This document shows positions 1 through 7,400 of a DNA stretch of 31,271 nt, piece after piece. A program made the position numbers and the translations under genes. Below the pieces are notes generated by a model. It saw only the letters and a list, made by a program, of their open reading frames with translations. It searched no databases and was not told the DNA's origin. Positions within the stretch are counted from its first letter, which is position 1. Each line of letters opens with the position of its first letter. The stretch comes from CAYWJA01 sp964458485 (GTDB lineage: Bacteria > Patescibacteriota > Gracilibacteria > UM-FILTER-43-11), in NCBI GenBank assembly GCA_964458485.1, contig CAYWJA010000019.1:1-31271 (forward strand), in the 5' to 3' direction.

Positions 1-106
1 GCCGAGGTAATCTATTGGATTATAAGATTCTATTTTTTTGGGCATCTTATATAAAATAAAGGCTTGCTATTATGCATTATTTAATTTAAATGTCAATAGC
101 TAACAT

Positions 107-141
107 TTGACAACAACGCAGTTTATTTAATAAAGTATAAT
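107..141 (+). promoter_or_regulatory. possible promoter of the first orphan gene
   Basis: A perfect TATAAT lies at 136-141, about 30 bases before the ATG at 172. A perfect TTGACA lies at 107-112, but the 23-base spacer is longer than the usual 16-18. The -10 is convincing; its pairing with this -35 is doubtful. No Shine-Dalgarno sequence is visible before the ATG. Confidence 0.35.
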
Positions 142-171
142 CTAAATTTTATATATTAACCTTAAATAATT

Positions 172-564
172 ATGAAATTAAAAGAACAGGCTGATCAAAT
201 ATTAGATAGGGTAGATGGTGGTGAAGAAATTAGTTCGACAGATATGCAATTACTTGAGAGATATCGCGATCAGGTACAAAAATGCGCACGAGGTATTTCC
301 TATGGCCCTCTTGTTGCACAAAGACTAGATAGGATACAAACAGCATTAGTGGAGCGCGGTAGGGTTGAGGGTGCTTTAGGATTTACAGATAGTAAGATAA
401 AAGTGGGAGATGAGCCTGGTACACAAGGTAAGCCAAAGCCTCAAAGTCCACGCCAAGGCGCACCTAGGCCAACACCACAACCTCGTGGGCCACGGAGGGA
501 TGCACCTCAGCCAAAATCTAGAGTTACTCCATCAAGAGCGCGTAGCGCTTCTGAGGCTGCATAG
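172..564 (+). CDS. orphan protein with Pro/Arg-rich tail
   Basis: This 130-aa protein is not recognised. The first 75 residues look helical and charged. From about residue 80 the chain becomes a Pro/Arg/Gln-rich, low-complexity, strongly basic tail with repeated short PRG/PQP-type pieces, probably disordered and able to bind nucleic acid or an acidic partner; that role is a guess. No signal peptide or membrane segment is seen. It stands alone between a TATAAT box and a clear intrinsic terminator, so it is probably a monocistronic unit. The gene model rests on a complete frame, a promoter-like upstream region and a terminator 20 bases after the stop. Confidence 0.65.
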   Translation: MKLKEQADQILDRVDGGEEISSTDMQLLERYRDQVQKCARGISYGPLVAQRLDRIQTALVERGRVEGALGFTDSKIKVGDEPGTQGKPKPQSPRQGAPRPTPQPRGPRRDAPQPKSRVTPSRARSASEAA

Positions 565-583
565 TTATATATAAAATCAATGA

Positions 584-620
584 ACAACCTGGATCTCTAA
601 TTAGAGCTTCCAGGTTTTTT
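584..620 (+). terminator. intrinsic terminator after the first orphan gene
   Basis: AACCTGGA at 586-593 pairs with TCCAGGTT at 609-616 around an AT-rich inner stem, followed by a T run. It lies about 20 bases after the stop at 564. This is one of the few textbook terminators in the window. Confidence 0.85.
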
Positions 621-636
621 GTTTATAATAAAATTT

Positions 637-743
637 ACTGAGTATGCGAACATTTTCGCAATATCGGCAAATAAGATAATTAGCTTATTAGTAATACAAT
701 CATCATATAATCACTAGATCCCCGACTAAATCGGGGATGACAA
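637..743 (-). repeat. truncated MITE-like element (TGTCAT family)
   Basis: The stretch ends in a CCCCGA...TCGGGG hairpin followed by ATGACAA, the signature arm of this family. Its interior, including GCGAA..TTCGCAATATC, AAATAAGAT and CAATCATCA, matches the interior of the full element at 24705-24889 read on the opposite strand. The second arm is missing, so this looks like a one-ended remnant next to the terminator. The rest of 744-838 holds only AT-rich filler with degenerate GAAATCCGAAAT-type words. Confidence 0.7.
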
Positions 744-838
744 ACAGTCGCACAATCCCTCATTGCAGTTAGAATACTAAATGTAAGAATGCCAAATGAC
801 AATGCGAAGTCAGAAATCCGAAATACTAAATGTGAGCT

Positions 839-1750
839 TCAGCGAACCCTCTTATGTTCCTGCCACATAGTCAAAACCGGGCTGGCGATGAAGATTGAAG
901 AATATGTTCCTACAAAAATACCGATTATGAGGGCAAAGATGAAGATCTGAAGTGATTCTGCTCCAAGGAAGTAAAGAGCTACAAGAGTGAATAATGTGGA
1001 AATGGATGTGTTAATTGAACGTGTAAGTGTTTGGTTTAAACTCTCGTCTGCAATATCACCAAAGGTGTCATCGCGGCCCTGATTTTTAAGGTTTTCACGT
1101 ATACGATCAAACACAACAATTGTATCGTGTACCGAGAAACCCATGATAGTTAGAAGTGCGGTAATAAAAAACGCATCTACCTCAAAGCCAAGTAATGCAA
1201 ATACTCCAAGTGTAATCACAACATCATGCACAAGGGCAACAATGGCGGAAACGCCAAACTTCCAGGGGCTTACGCGTTTTGGCACTCTTCGGAATGCATA
1301 TGCTATATAAAGTACTATTGCGATAATTGCAATTGTAAGTGCTAAAAATGCCTTCTTTTTAAGGGTGGCACCAATTTTTGGACCAATTGTATTAAAACGA
1401 ATCTCCTCGAATTTTCCAATTTTATCCGTAATTTCCTTTCTTATTTTATTGTGATTCTCTTCAGAAAGATTCTTACCATGTATTATATGGGTCTTTTTAT
1501 CTGTAACAGTAATTTGGCTAACAGTATTTGCAACAACAGAATCAATAGTTTTCTTTAGCTCAGATGTTTTATCCTGCTTTTCAAATTTTAATTCCATTAA
1601 TGTACCGCCTGTAAAGTCGATACCAAGTTTAATGAAATTACCAGTCTGTATTTTATTATTTACCATAGCGCCAATTCCGATCAAAATGGCGATAGTGGAA
1701 AGTGCAAACCAAACTTTTGTGTATTTGATGAATTTGAATTGTTTTTTCAT
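839..1750 (-). CDS. secF: protein translocase subunit SecF
   Basis: This 303-aa inner-membrane protein is SecF, which works with SecD to pull secreted proteins through SecYEG using the proton motive force. Visible signatures are the first membrane segment at about residues 12-31, the family motif GIDFTGGT shortly after it, a periplasmic domain to about residue 130, then a five-helix block with GFSVHDTIVVFDRIREN. Length is normal for SecF. It ends in TGA at the expected place, evidence that TGA is a stop here. secD, usually just upstream, is absent; the upstream neighbour is gyrB, 96 bases away across a repeat array. No Shine-Dalgarno sequence precedes the ATG because the array starts five bases upstream. 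Confidence 0.96.
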   Translation of the reverse strand: MKKQFKFIKYTKVWFALSTIAILIGIGAMVNNKIQTGNFIKLGIDFTGGTLMELKFEKQDKTSELKKTIDSVVANTVSQITVTDKKTHIIHGKNLSEENHNKIRKEITDKIGKFEEIRFNTIGPKIGATLKKKAFLALTIAIIAIVLYIAYAFRRVPKRVSPWKFGVSAIVALVHDVVITLGVFALLGFEVDAFFITALLTIMGFSVHDTIVVFDRIRENLKNQGRDDTFGDIADESLNQTLTRSINTSISTLFTLVALYFLGAESLQIFIFALIIGIFVGTYSSIFIASPVLTMWQEHKRVR

Positions 1751-1754
1751 ATTA

Positions 1755-1846
1755 GTGCTGTCGTGCTGTCGTGCTGTCGTGCCTTAGTCCTATCTGATTA
1801 ATTAATCAGCACGAAAGGACTACAGCACTAAAGCACTAAAGCACTA
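1755..1846. repeat. head-to-head 8-bp repeat array
   Basis: Left arm: GTGCTGTC three times, then GTGCCTTA (1755-1786). Right arm: GCACGAAA, GGACTACA, GCACTAAA twice, GCACTATT (1809-1848), the reverse-complement family. The centre is TGATTAATTAATCA. The array fills the whole gap between the gyrB stop and the secF start and even shares bases with the gyrB stop codon. It could form a long imperfect hairpin in DNA or RNA. Sister arrays lie at 4253-4292 and 12856-12942. Confidence 0.9.
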
Positions 1847-3862
1847 TTATATATCAAGATTCTTCACCTTCTTCGCATGAGTTTGTATAAACTTGCGGCG
1901 AGGTAGAACTTCGGAACCCATAAGGGTATCGAATATTGCATCAGCTTTTTCAGCTTCTTCAATTGTTACTTGTAGCATTGTGCGCTTCTGCGGATCCATT
2001 GTTGTTTCCCATAATTGATCCGGATTCATTTCACCAAGACCTTTATAGCGCTGAATTGAAACCTTGGGCTTCTTTTTGGCCTTAGCTTTTTCATCACCTT
2101 CATCAGTATCCTCATCTTCCTCAGGTGTTTCTTCAGTATCTTTTACGCCCAATTTTGCGAGAAGGGATTCTTTTTGGTCATCTGTATATGCATAGTCAAA
2201 TTTCTTACCTTTACCTATTTTATATAAAGGCGGCTGGGCAATATAAATGTAGCCAGCTTCAATTAAAGGTTTAAAGTAGCGATAAAAAAGAGTAAGAAGA
2301 AGTGTTCTAATATGTGCGCCATCCACATCCGCATCTGTCATGATTACAACTCTGTGATAACGTGCTTTTTCGATGTCGAATGTTTCCCCTATTCCGGTGC
2401 CCAGCGCAATAATAAGAGATTTAATTTCATTATTACCAAGCATACGGTCTAGGCGTGCCTGTTCCACATTTAAAATTTTACCGCGAAGCGGTAGGATTGC
2501 CTGAAAATAACGATCGCGACCCTGCTTTGCACTGCCACCCGCACTATCCCCCTCCACTATGTAAATTTCACTCTCATCCGGATTTCTGGATGAACAATCT
2601 GCGAGCTTACCGGGCAGCGTTCCACCCTCTAAAGCACCTTTACGGAGTACCGTATCGCGGGCAGCACGGGATGCAAGGCGAGCCCGGGCTGCGAGCATTC
2701 CTTTTGCAATTATATTCTTTGCTTCATTTGGATTCTCCTCTAAGTATTCACTGAATTTTTCGTTAAATACAGATTCAACAGCAGTTCTTATTTCCGGATT
2801 ACCAAGTTTAGATTTTGTCTGACCTTCAAACTGAGGATCTGCAAGTTTTACAGAGATAACCGCAGTAAGACCTTCACGTACATCTTCCGTTGTCATGTTA
2901 TTATCTTTTTCTTTCAAAAATCCCTTTGCGCGGGCATAAGCGTTTACCGAACGGGTAAGTGCACTCCTGAATCCTGTTAAATGCATTCCGCCTTCCAAAG
3001 TATGAATATTGTTCGCAAAAGTAATTATATTTTCGTTGTAAGACGAACTGTATTGCATACCAATCTCAATCAACGCCTCCGGAACCTGTTTTTCTATATG
3101 TACTGTTTTAATTAACGGATCCTTATTTTTATTTAAATGCTCAACATAAGAACGAACACCGCCTTCAAAACAGAAACGATATTTAAATGTATGCCCTTGT
3201 GGAAGCCTGCCTTCATATTTATCAACTCTTTTATCTTCTAAAGAAATTGTTACACCTTTTGTTAAATAAGCCTGCTGACGAAGTCGAGTTACTATTGTAT
3301 CTGCATCAAAATCTATAGTTTCAAAAACTTTTTTATCAGGCCAGAATGTAACAGCTGTTCCTGTTGATTTAGTTTCACCAACTGGTTTTATATCACCCTG
3401 AGATACACCTCTTTTATATTCCTGACGATAAACCTTACCATCCCTTCGTACTTCTGCTACAAGTTTAGTAGAAAGGGCATTAACTACAGAAACACCTACC
3501 CCATGAAGACCACCGGAAACTTTATAGCCGGAATCGTCCCCTCCGAATTTACCACCTGCATGAAGCACTGTTAAAACTGTTTCAAGTGCGCTAAGGCCTG
3601 TTGTTTTATGTTTATCTACAGGAATACCACGACCATTATCTGCAACAGTCAAGCTGTTATCTTCATTTATAATTACCATAATACTGTCACAATGCCCAGC
3701 CATTGCTTCATCTATAGAATTATCTACGATTTCCCAAATAAGGTGATGTAAACCACGAACATCTGTTGTCCCTATATACATCCCAGGCCTCTTACGCACA
3801 GGGTCCAATCCTTCTAATACTTGTATTTGTTCTGCTGAGTAATCTTGTTTTTTATCTGGCAT
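1847..3862 (-). CDS. gyrB: DNA gyrase subunit B
   Basis: This 671-aa protein is the ATPase subunit of type II topoisomerase (gyrase family). In order: GHKL ATPase with the start LEGLDPVRKRPGMYIG, EIVDNSIDEA, DNGRGIPV and GGLHGVGVSVVNALS; the transducer with QTK (FEGQTKSKLGN); the Toprim domain with VEGDSAGGSAKQGRDR and the metal-binding DADVDG; and the C-terminal QRYKGLGEMN segment. An acidic then lysine-rich insert of about 30 residues precedes QRYKGLGEMN. The end (NLDI) matches GyrB rather than longer ParE forms. ParE cannot be fully excluded without a second paralogue. No gyrA lies nearby. Confidence 0.95.
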   Translation of the reverse strand: MPDKKQDYSAEQIQVLEGLDPVRKRPGMYIGTTDVRGLHHLIWEIVDNSIDEAMAGHCDSIMVIINEDNSLTVADNGRGIPVDKHKTTGLSALETVLTVLHAGGKFGGDDSGYKVSGGLHGVGVSVVNALSTKLVAEVRRDGKVYRQEYKRGVSQGDIKPVGETKSTGTAVTFWPDKKVFETIDFDADTIVTRLRQQAYLTKGVTISLEDKRVDKYEGRLPQGHTFKYRFCFEGGVRSYVEHLNKNKDPLIKTVHIEKQVPEALIEIGMQYSSSYNENIITFANNIHTLEGGMHLTGFRSALTRSVNAYARAKGFLKEKDNNMTTEDVREGLTAVISVKLADPQFEGQTKSKLGNPEIRTAVESVFNEKFSEYLEENPNEAKNIIAKGMLAARARLASRAARDTVLRKGALEGGTLPGKLADCSSRNPDESEIYIVEGDSAGGSAKQGRDRYFQAILPLRGKILNVEQARLDRMLGNNEIKSLIIALGTGIGETFDIEKARYHRVVIMTDADVDGAHIRTLLLTLFYRYFKPLIEAGYIYIAQPPLYKIGKGKKFDYAYTDDQKESLLAKLGVKDTEETPEEDEDTDEGDEKAKAKKKPKVSIQRYKGLGEMNPDQLWETTMDPQKRTMLQVTIEEAEKADAIFDTLMGSEVLPRRKFIQTHAKKVKNLDI

Positions 3863-3880
3863 ATTTTTTATCTTAATTTA

Positions 3881-3967
3881 TTACTAATTGATAACCAATG
3901 GTTAACTAATGGCTAACTAATTGACCTTACTTCGTCTATTAGTAGTCTACCAGTTGTCAATTAGTAA
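3881..3967. repeat. head-to-head 11-bp repeat array upstream of gyrB
   Basis: Four exact-period 11-mers (TTACTAATTGA, TAACCAATGGT, TAACTAATGGC, TAACTAATTGA) run from 3881 to 3924. The opposite arm ends with TCAATTAGTAA at 3957-3967, the exact reverse complement of the first unit. The array lies 19 bases upstream of the gyrB ATG, so it would fold in the gyrB leader or overlap its promoter. The remaining gap up to 4060 is AT-rich with no gene. Confidence 0.85.
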
Positions 3968-4060
3968 TCCATCAGAAAAAGAGTCCATCATATTTTATAT
4001 GAACCGGAGAAAAATTTCAATTCTATTTTATTTTAATTTTTTAGTGCTTAAATACTCCCT

Positions 4061-4140
4061 TTTCCATTTCGATTCCCCCTTTTCCATTTCGATTCCCCCT
4101 TTGTCATTTCGATTCCCCTTTTGTCATTTCGAGCCTGTCG
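4061..4140. repeat. 20-bp tandem repeat, four units
   Basis: Four units of exactly 20 bases lie at 4061, 4081, 4101 and 4121. The first two are identical; the third changes CC to GT, creating TTGTCATTTCGA; the fourth changes its second half and becomes the left arm of the inverted-repeat element at 4121-4248. The tandem array therefore merges into the mobile-element arm. Confidence 0.9.
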
Positions 4141-4248
4141 AGAAATCCCTTCCCTTTACCGATTCTCCTTATTAAGCCATTATTAATAATATACTAATGG
4201 GCAGATTCGCAAAATTAAGGGATCTCTCCATGCTAGTCGAGATGACAA
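4121..4248. mobile_element. MITE-like inverted-repeat element (TGTCAT family)
   Basis: The left arm starts TTGTCATTTCGA and runs to AAATCCCTT (4121-4151). The right arm, AAGGGATCTCT to CGAGATGACAA (4217-4248), is its imperfect reverse complement. About 65 bases of AT-rich interior contain no ORF. There is no transposase, so it would have to be moved in trans or be fossil. The same arm types occur at 17438-17520. Confidence 0.75.
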
Positions 4249-4252
4249 AAAA

Positions 4253-4292
4253 GCACTAAAGCACGACAGCACAACAGGACTAAAGCACTAAT
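4253..4292. repeat. 8-bp repeat array, single arm
   Basis: Five consecutive octamers: GCACTAAA, GCACGACA, GCACAACA, GGACTAAA, GCACTAAT. They stop three bases before the stop codon of the next gene. This is the same octamer family as at 1755-1846 and 12856-12942, but only one arm is present; the mobile element lies where the other arm would be. Confidence 0.85.
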
Positions 4293-4295
4293 TAA

Positions 4296-7139
4296 TTATT
4301 CCCCAATCAAAGCAAACTCATCAAAGCTCATTGAGCTTGTTTTTCCACTAACTCCGATAAGAGACACATCTGTTAAATTATTTTTACTAATATCAAATGT
4401 AAAGCTCAGTACTTTTGTCCCCCTTATATAATTTTTAATAGAAACTTTAGATGATGGCATCTGGGTAGTGATATGTGATTTTGTAATATGAATTCCTTTT
4501 GAAGATAGATAATCAATAATCCATAATTCAGATAATTTAGTTAAATATGTATTAACCTTAATATTTTTTGAGTTTAATAGCTCATTCTTAGCTTCTATAA
4601 ATTTTTTGTCTGAACGGTCATAAGCTCCGGAAAATTCAATAGGAATAATTTTCATACGAACCTTTCTAAAATTTACCTTATTTAAATTTCCATCTTCAAG
4701 ATCAAAATCATCTTTATTTAAAGTTAGTCCTAAATTTTCTAATTCTTTAACCACACTATCTACGGCCTGATCGGATTGTTCCTTCCCATAAATTCCTTTA
4801 AATATTGTTTTATTAAAATTTGATGCAGATATTTTATTGGGAACTTGTGAAGATGTTTCCTCATGCACCACCACATCTGTCATTGTTTTAGAAACAGTAT
4901 TGTATTTAAAATCAACTTTTACCTTTCGTTTTTTAACTAATTCTTCAACATAAACCCCACGTAATGCAAACTCTGTTAAAGTTGCAGGATTAACAACTTC
5001 TACCTGCTTGCTGTTTGATACTAAAATATTATAGTTTTTTAACTCTTTTATCATCAATTGTACTGCCAAATCCTGCGCTACTACTTGATTGCGATCATCA
5101 TTTTGAACATCTGAAAAATTTAAAAAATCTAAAATTTCATCTTTTTCAGATGGTTGCGGACTCAAAACTTTCTTATTAGTTTTTGCAATTTTAATAAAAT
5201 CCGATAATGAATATCCGCCTTCAACCTTTTTGCCTTTTAATTTAATTTCATAAACAGAATTTGTGGAATAATCGTATTTTGATGAAAAAGAAATAGTAGA
5301 ACCACTTTTTGCTTTATCCAGAAGGCTCGCTGTCTTTAGTTTGAATTCAAACGGATCCTGCTCATACGCAATAATATCACTTTCTAAGGCTACCACTCTT
5401 GATAATGCAAGTTTTTTAGATACATCTTTTACGGTTGGAAAATAAATTTCATCAGATTTTTTATGCTTCTGTGTTTCATTTTTAAGGAATGAATTAAACC
5501 TCTGTTCAATGCTTTTATTTCTCTTTCTAATAGTCAAATAATCCTGAAACTTTTTTTCGTCAATTTTCTTTGCTGCCCCGTGCATAGTCTGTTCTGTAAA
5601 ATCAATCCTGTCTGCAATTAATACAGCTTCCTTTACAAAAATATCCTTAGCCGCAACTGTACTTTTTTGCTTACTTAGATTCAGCTTTGCATAACTGGTT
5701 TTTAAATATTTTTTAGCATCGCTGTATCTAAGGGTATTCATAAGATATTTACTTATATCCAGTCGCTCTAGTGCAATCTCATATAATGTCTCCAGAGAAC
5801 TGTCATTTTTCATCCTGTAATCTCCTACAGAATCTAAAACGCCTAAAGTTTTTGTGGTTATTTTGGATGGATATGCAAGGAGGATGCTATGGTAAATACG
5901 AGCCTGCCTGTTAAATTCATCTGAATGCTTTTTGCGCATAGCAGTAGTCCATTTTTTTAGCCAATTTGCTGCTATTTTATCAACTTGTTTCAAATCTCTT
6001 ATACGGAATAAATAATCAATATCAGCCAAATATGTTTTAAAAATTTCCGGATTTTTATTTTTTGCAAATAAATATTGTCTTAGTGCTTCTTTTGTTAAAT
6101 ATGCAGGTGAATTTGTTTTAACATTCCTAATTCTATAAAATTCATTTTCAATGATATTGTTAAACTTGGCATTATTTCTAAGGTCATTTGCAATGGTGTT
6201 AAATTCATCAAGAACAGTGCTGGCTGTGATGCTATCGTTATTTAAATGAAGACCTCCAAGTAAATAATTCAACTTAATTTTAGCAAGCTCTAATTTTTCA
6301 TACTCTTTTTGCTCAGATGTAAGCGCAAGTGTACTTTTTATAGAATGATATCTGTTCTGAAAATGATAGCTCCCTGCATTATTAATGTAATTATTTTTTT
6401 GTGTAAATATATTCGCATCATTCTTTGTATTCATCTGAATCCAGCTTTCATCAAGGATACTTTTTTGTATCGCCCCCATCTTCAACTCCTTTTTCAGCTT
6501 TGAATATTTAATACGGCTATAGTCAGAAATCAACTGTGAATCTGAAAAAGTTATCTGATTTTTCAGTGGTAAAGTAATACTAGCGAGAGGCTTCTTATTA
6601 CTATCCATTAGCCTAACATCAGAGTTACCTATAACTGAAAAAACTCTATTTAATGGCTTTGAATACATATATGCACCAATGGTATGGTCAAACTTAGCTT
6701 GTGCGAAAGGGGTTTTAATAACTATGGGGTCAAAAGCATTTACCCACACACTCCCCTTCTGTAGCTCAAATGCATAACGGTAAGGGTCTCTTTTATTGAA
6801 TTTATTTTCTGCAAACTTTAATTCAGTATTTTTATCTAATCTAATCTTACTTCCATTAACCTGAATTTCAGCATAACTTTGGTCATCTGTCTTAATATAA
6901 GAACCTGTTAACAAAGGTTGATTTGGTGTAGCTGTAACAAATTTGCTTCCAACAGGTGTTTTAAGTGATACCGTTTGCCCTTTTCCAAAAACTATCTGCG
7001 GCGCCACCTGCCTAAAATCTGTTTTTGTACTCTGCAGGTAAAGCCCAAACCAAAAAATATTTGTAATTATAAAAACTAAGCTTAATACAAAGGCTATTTT
7101 GGAGAAATGAATTAATTTTTTATTTTGAGGAATTTCCAT
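4296..7139 (-). CDS. membrane-anchored FecR-domain protein with C-terminal repeats
   Basis: This 947-aa protein starts with a short cytoplasmic stretch and one membrane segment (about residues 12-33), then continues outside the membrane. Residues about 45-190 resemble a FecR domain: a beta-rich run with KTPVGSKF, LLTGSYIKTDD, LDKNTELKF, LQKGSVWVNA and IKTPFAQAKFD. Residues about 200-620 are helical, lysine-rich and unassigned. The C-terminal third holds three related beta-rich units, recognisable by ISFSSKYDYS, VKVDFKYNTVS and LSFTFDIS, each followed by a short hydrophobic strand and an SDF/SNF/DEF ending. No FecI/FecA partner is nearby, so iron signalling is unlikely; a cell-surface role is more plausible. 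A 12-bp repeat array begins five bases upstream of the ATG, leaving no Shine-Dalgarno sequence. Confidence 0.8.
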   Translation of the reverse strand: MEIPQNKKLIHFSKIAFVLSLVFIITNIFWFGLYLQSTKTDFRQVAPQIVFGKGQTVSLKTPVGSKFVTATPNQPLLTGSYIKTDDQSYAEIQVNGSKIRLDKNTELKFAENKFNKRDPYRYAFELQKGSVWVNAFDPIVIKTPFAQAKFDHTIGAYMYSKPLNRVFSVIGNSDVRLMDSNKKPLASITLPLKNQITFSDSQLISDYSRIKYSKLKKELKMGAIQKSILDESWIQMNTKNDANIFTQKNNYINNAGSYHFQNRYHSIKSTLALTSEQKEYEKLELAKIKLNYLLGGLHLNNDSITASTVLDEFNTIANDLRNNAKFNNIIENEFYRIRNVKTNSPAYLTKEALRQYLFAKNKNPEIFKTYLADIDYLFRIRDLKQVDKIAANWLKKWTTAMRKKHSDEFNRQARIYHSILLAYPSKITTKTLGVLDSVGDYRMKNDSSLETLYEIALERLDISKYLMNTLRYSDAKKYLKTSYAKLNLSKQKSTVAAKDIFVKEAVLIADRIDFTEQTMHGAAKKIDEKKFQDYLTIRKRNKSIEQRFNSFLKNETQKHKKSDEIYFPTVKDVSKKLALSRVVALESDIIAYEQDPFEFKLKTASLLDKAKSGSTISFSSKYDYSTNSVYEIKLKGKKVEGGYSLSDFIKIAKTNKKVLSPQPSEKDEILDFLNFSDVQNDDRNQVVAQDLAVQLMIKELKNYNILVSNSKQVEVVNPATLTEFALRGVYVEELVKKRKVKVDFKYNTVSKTMTDVVVHEETSSQVPNKISASNFNKTIFKGIYGKEQSDQAVDSVVKELENLGLTLNKDDFDLEDGNLNKVNFRKVRMKIIPIEFSGAYDRSDKKFIEAKNELLNSKNIKVNTYLTKLSELWIIDYLSSKGIHITKSHITTQMPSSKVSIKNYIRGTKVLSFTFDISKNNLTDVSLIGVSGKTSSMSFDEFALIGE

Positions 7140-7144
7140 TTTTT

Positions 7145-7248
7145 CCGATTGGTGATCCGATTGGTGATCCGATTGGTGATCCGATTGGGGCTAGTTCGGT
7201 TAAACCCCTATTGGATCTCCTATGGATCTCCCATTGGATCCCCTATAG
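7145..7248. repeat. head-to-head 12-bp repeat array at the start of the FecR-like gene
   Basis: CCGATTGGTGAT occurs three times in a row (7145-7180), then CCGATTGGGG. After a 14-base loop come CTATTGGATCTC, CTATGGATCTC and CCATTGGATCCC, ending at 7248 and reading as the opposite arm. Units match the in-frame array at 8669-8728 (CCAATTGGGGAT) in the same orientation. Most of 7249-7400 is AT-rich filler with degenerate GATTTCGGATTC words and no gene. Confidence 0.9.
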
Positions 7249-7400
7249 GTATATCTTTATATTATACCAAAAATCCTCTCTAAAAACAAGGGGTAAAGCA
7301 TTTCGCATTTCAGATTTCGGATTCGAATTTAGTATTTTTATATTTGGCATTTAACTGATTAATCAGCAATTATAAACCCAAAATATCAAAAATTTAATAA

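Noticed and set aside
2455..2754. Frame antisense to gyrB
   Set aside because: It lies wholly within a strongly conserved gene on the other strand; it is a shadow frame.
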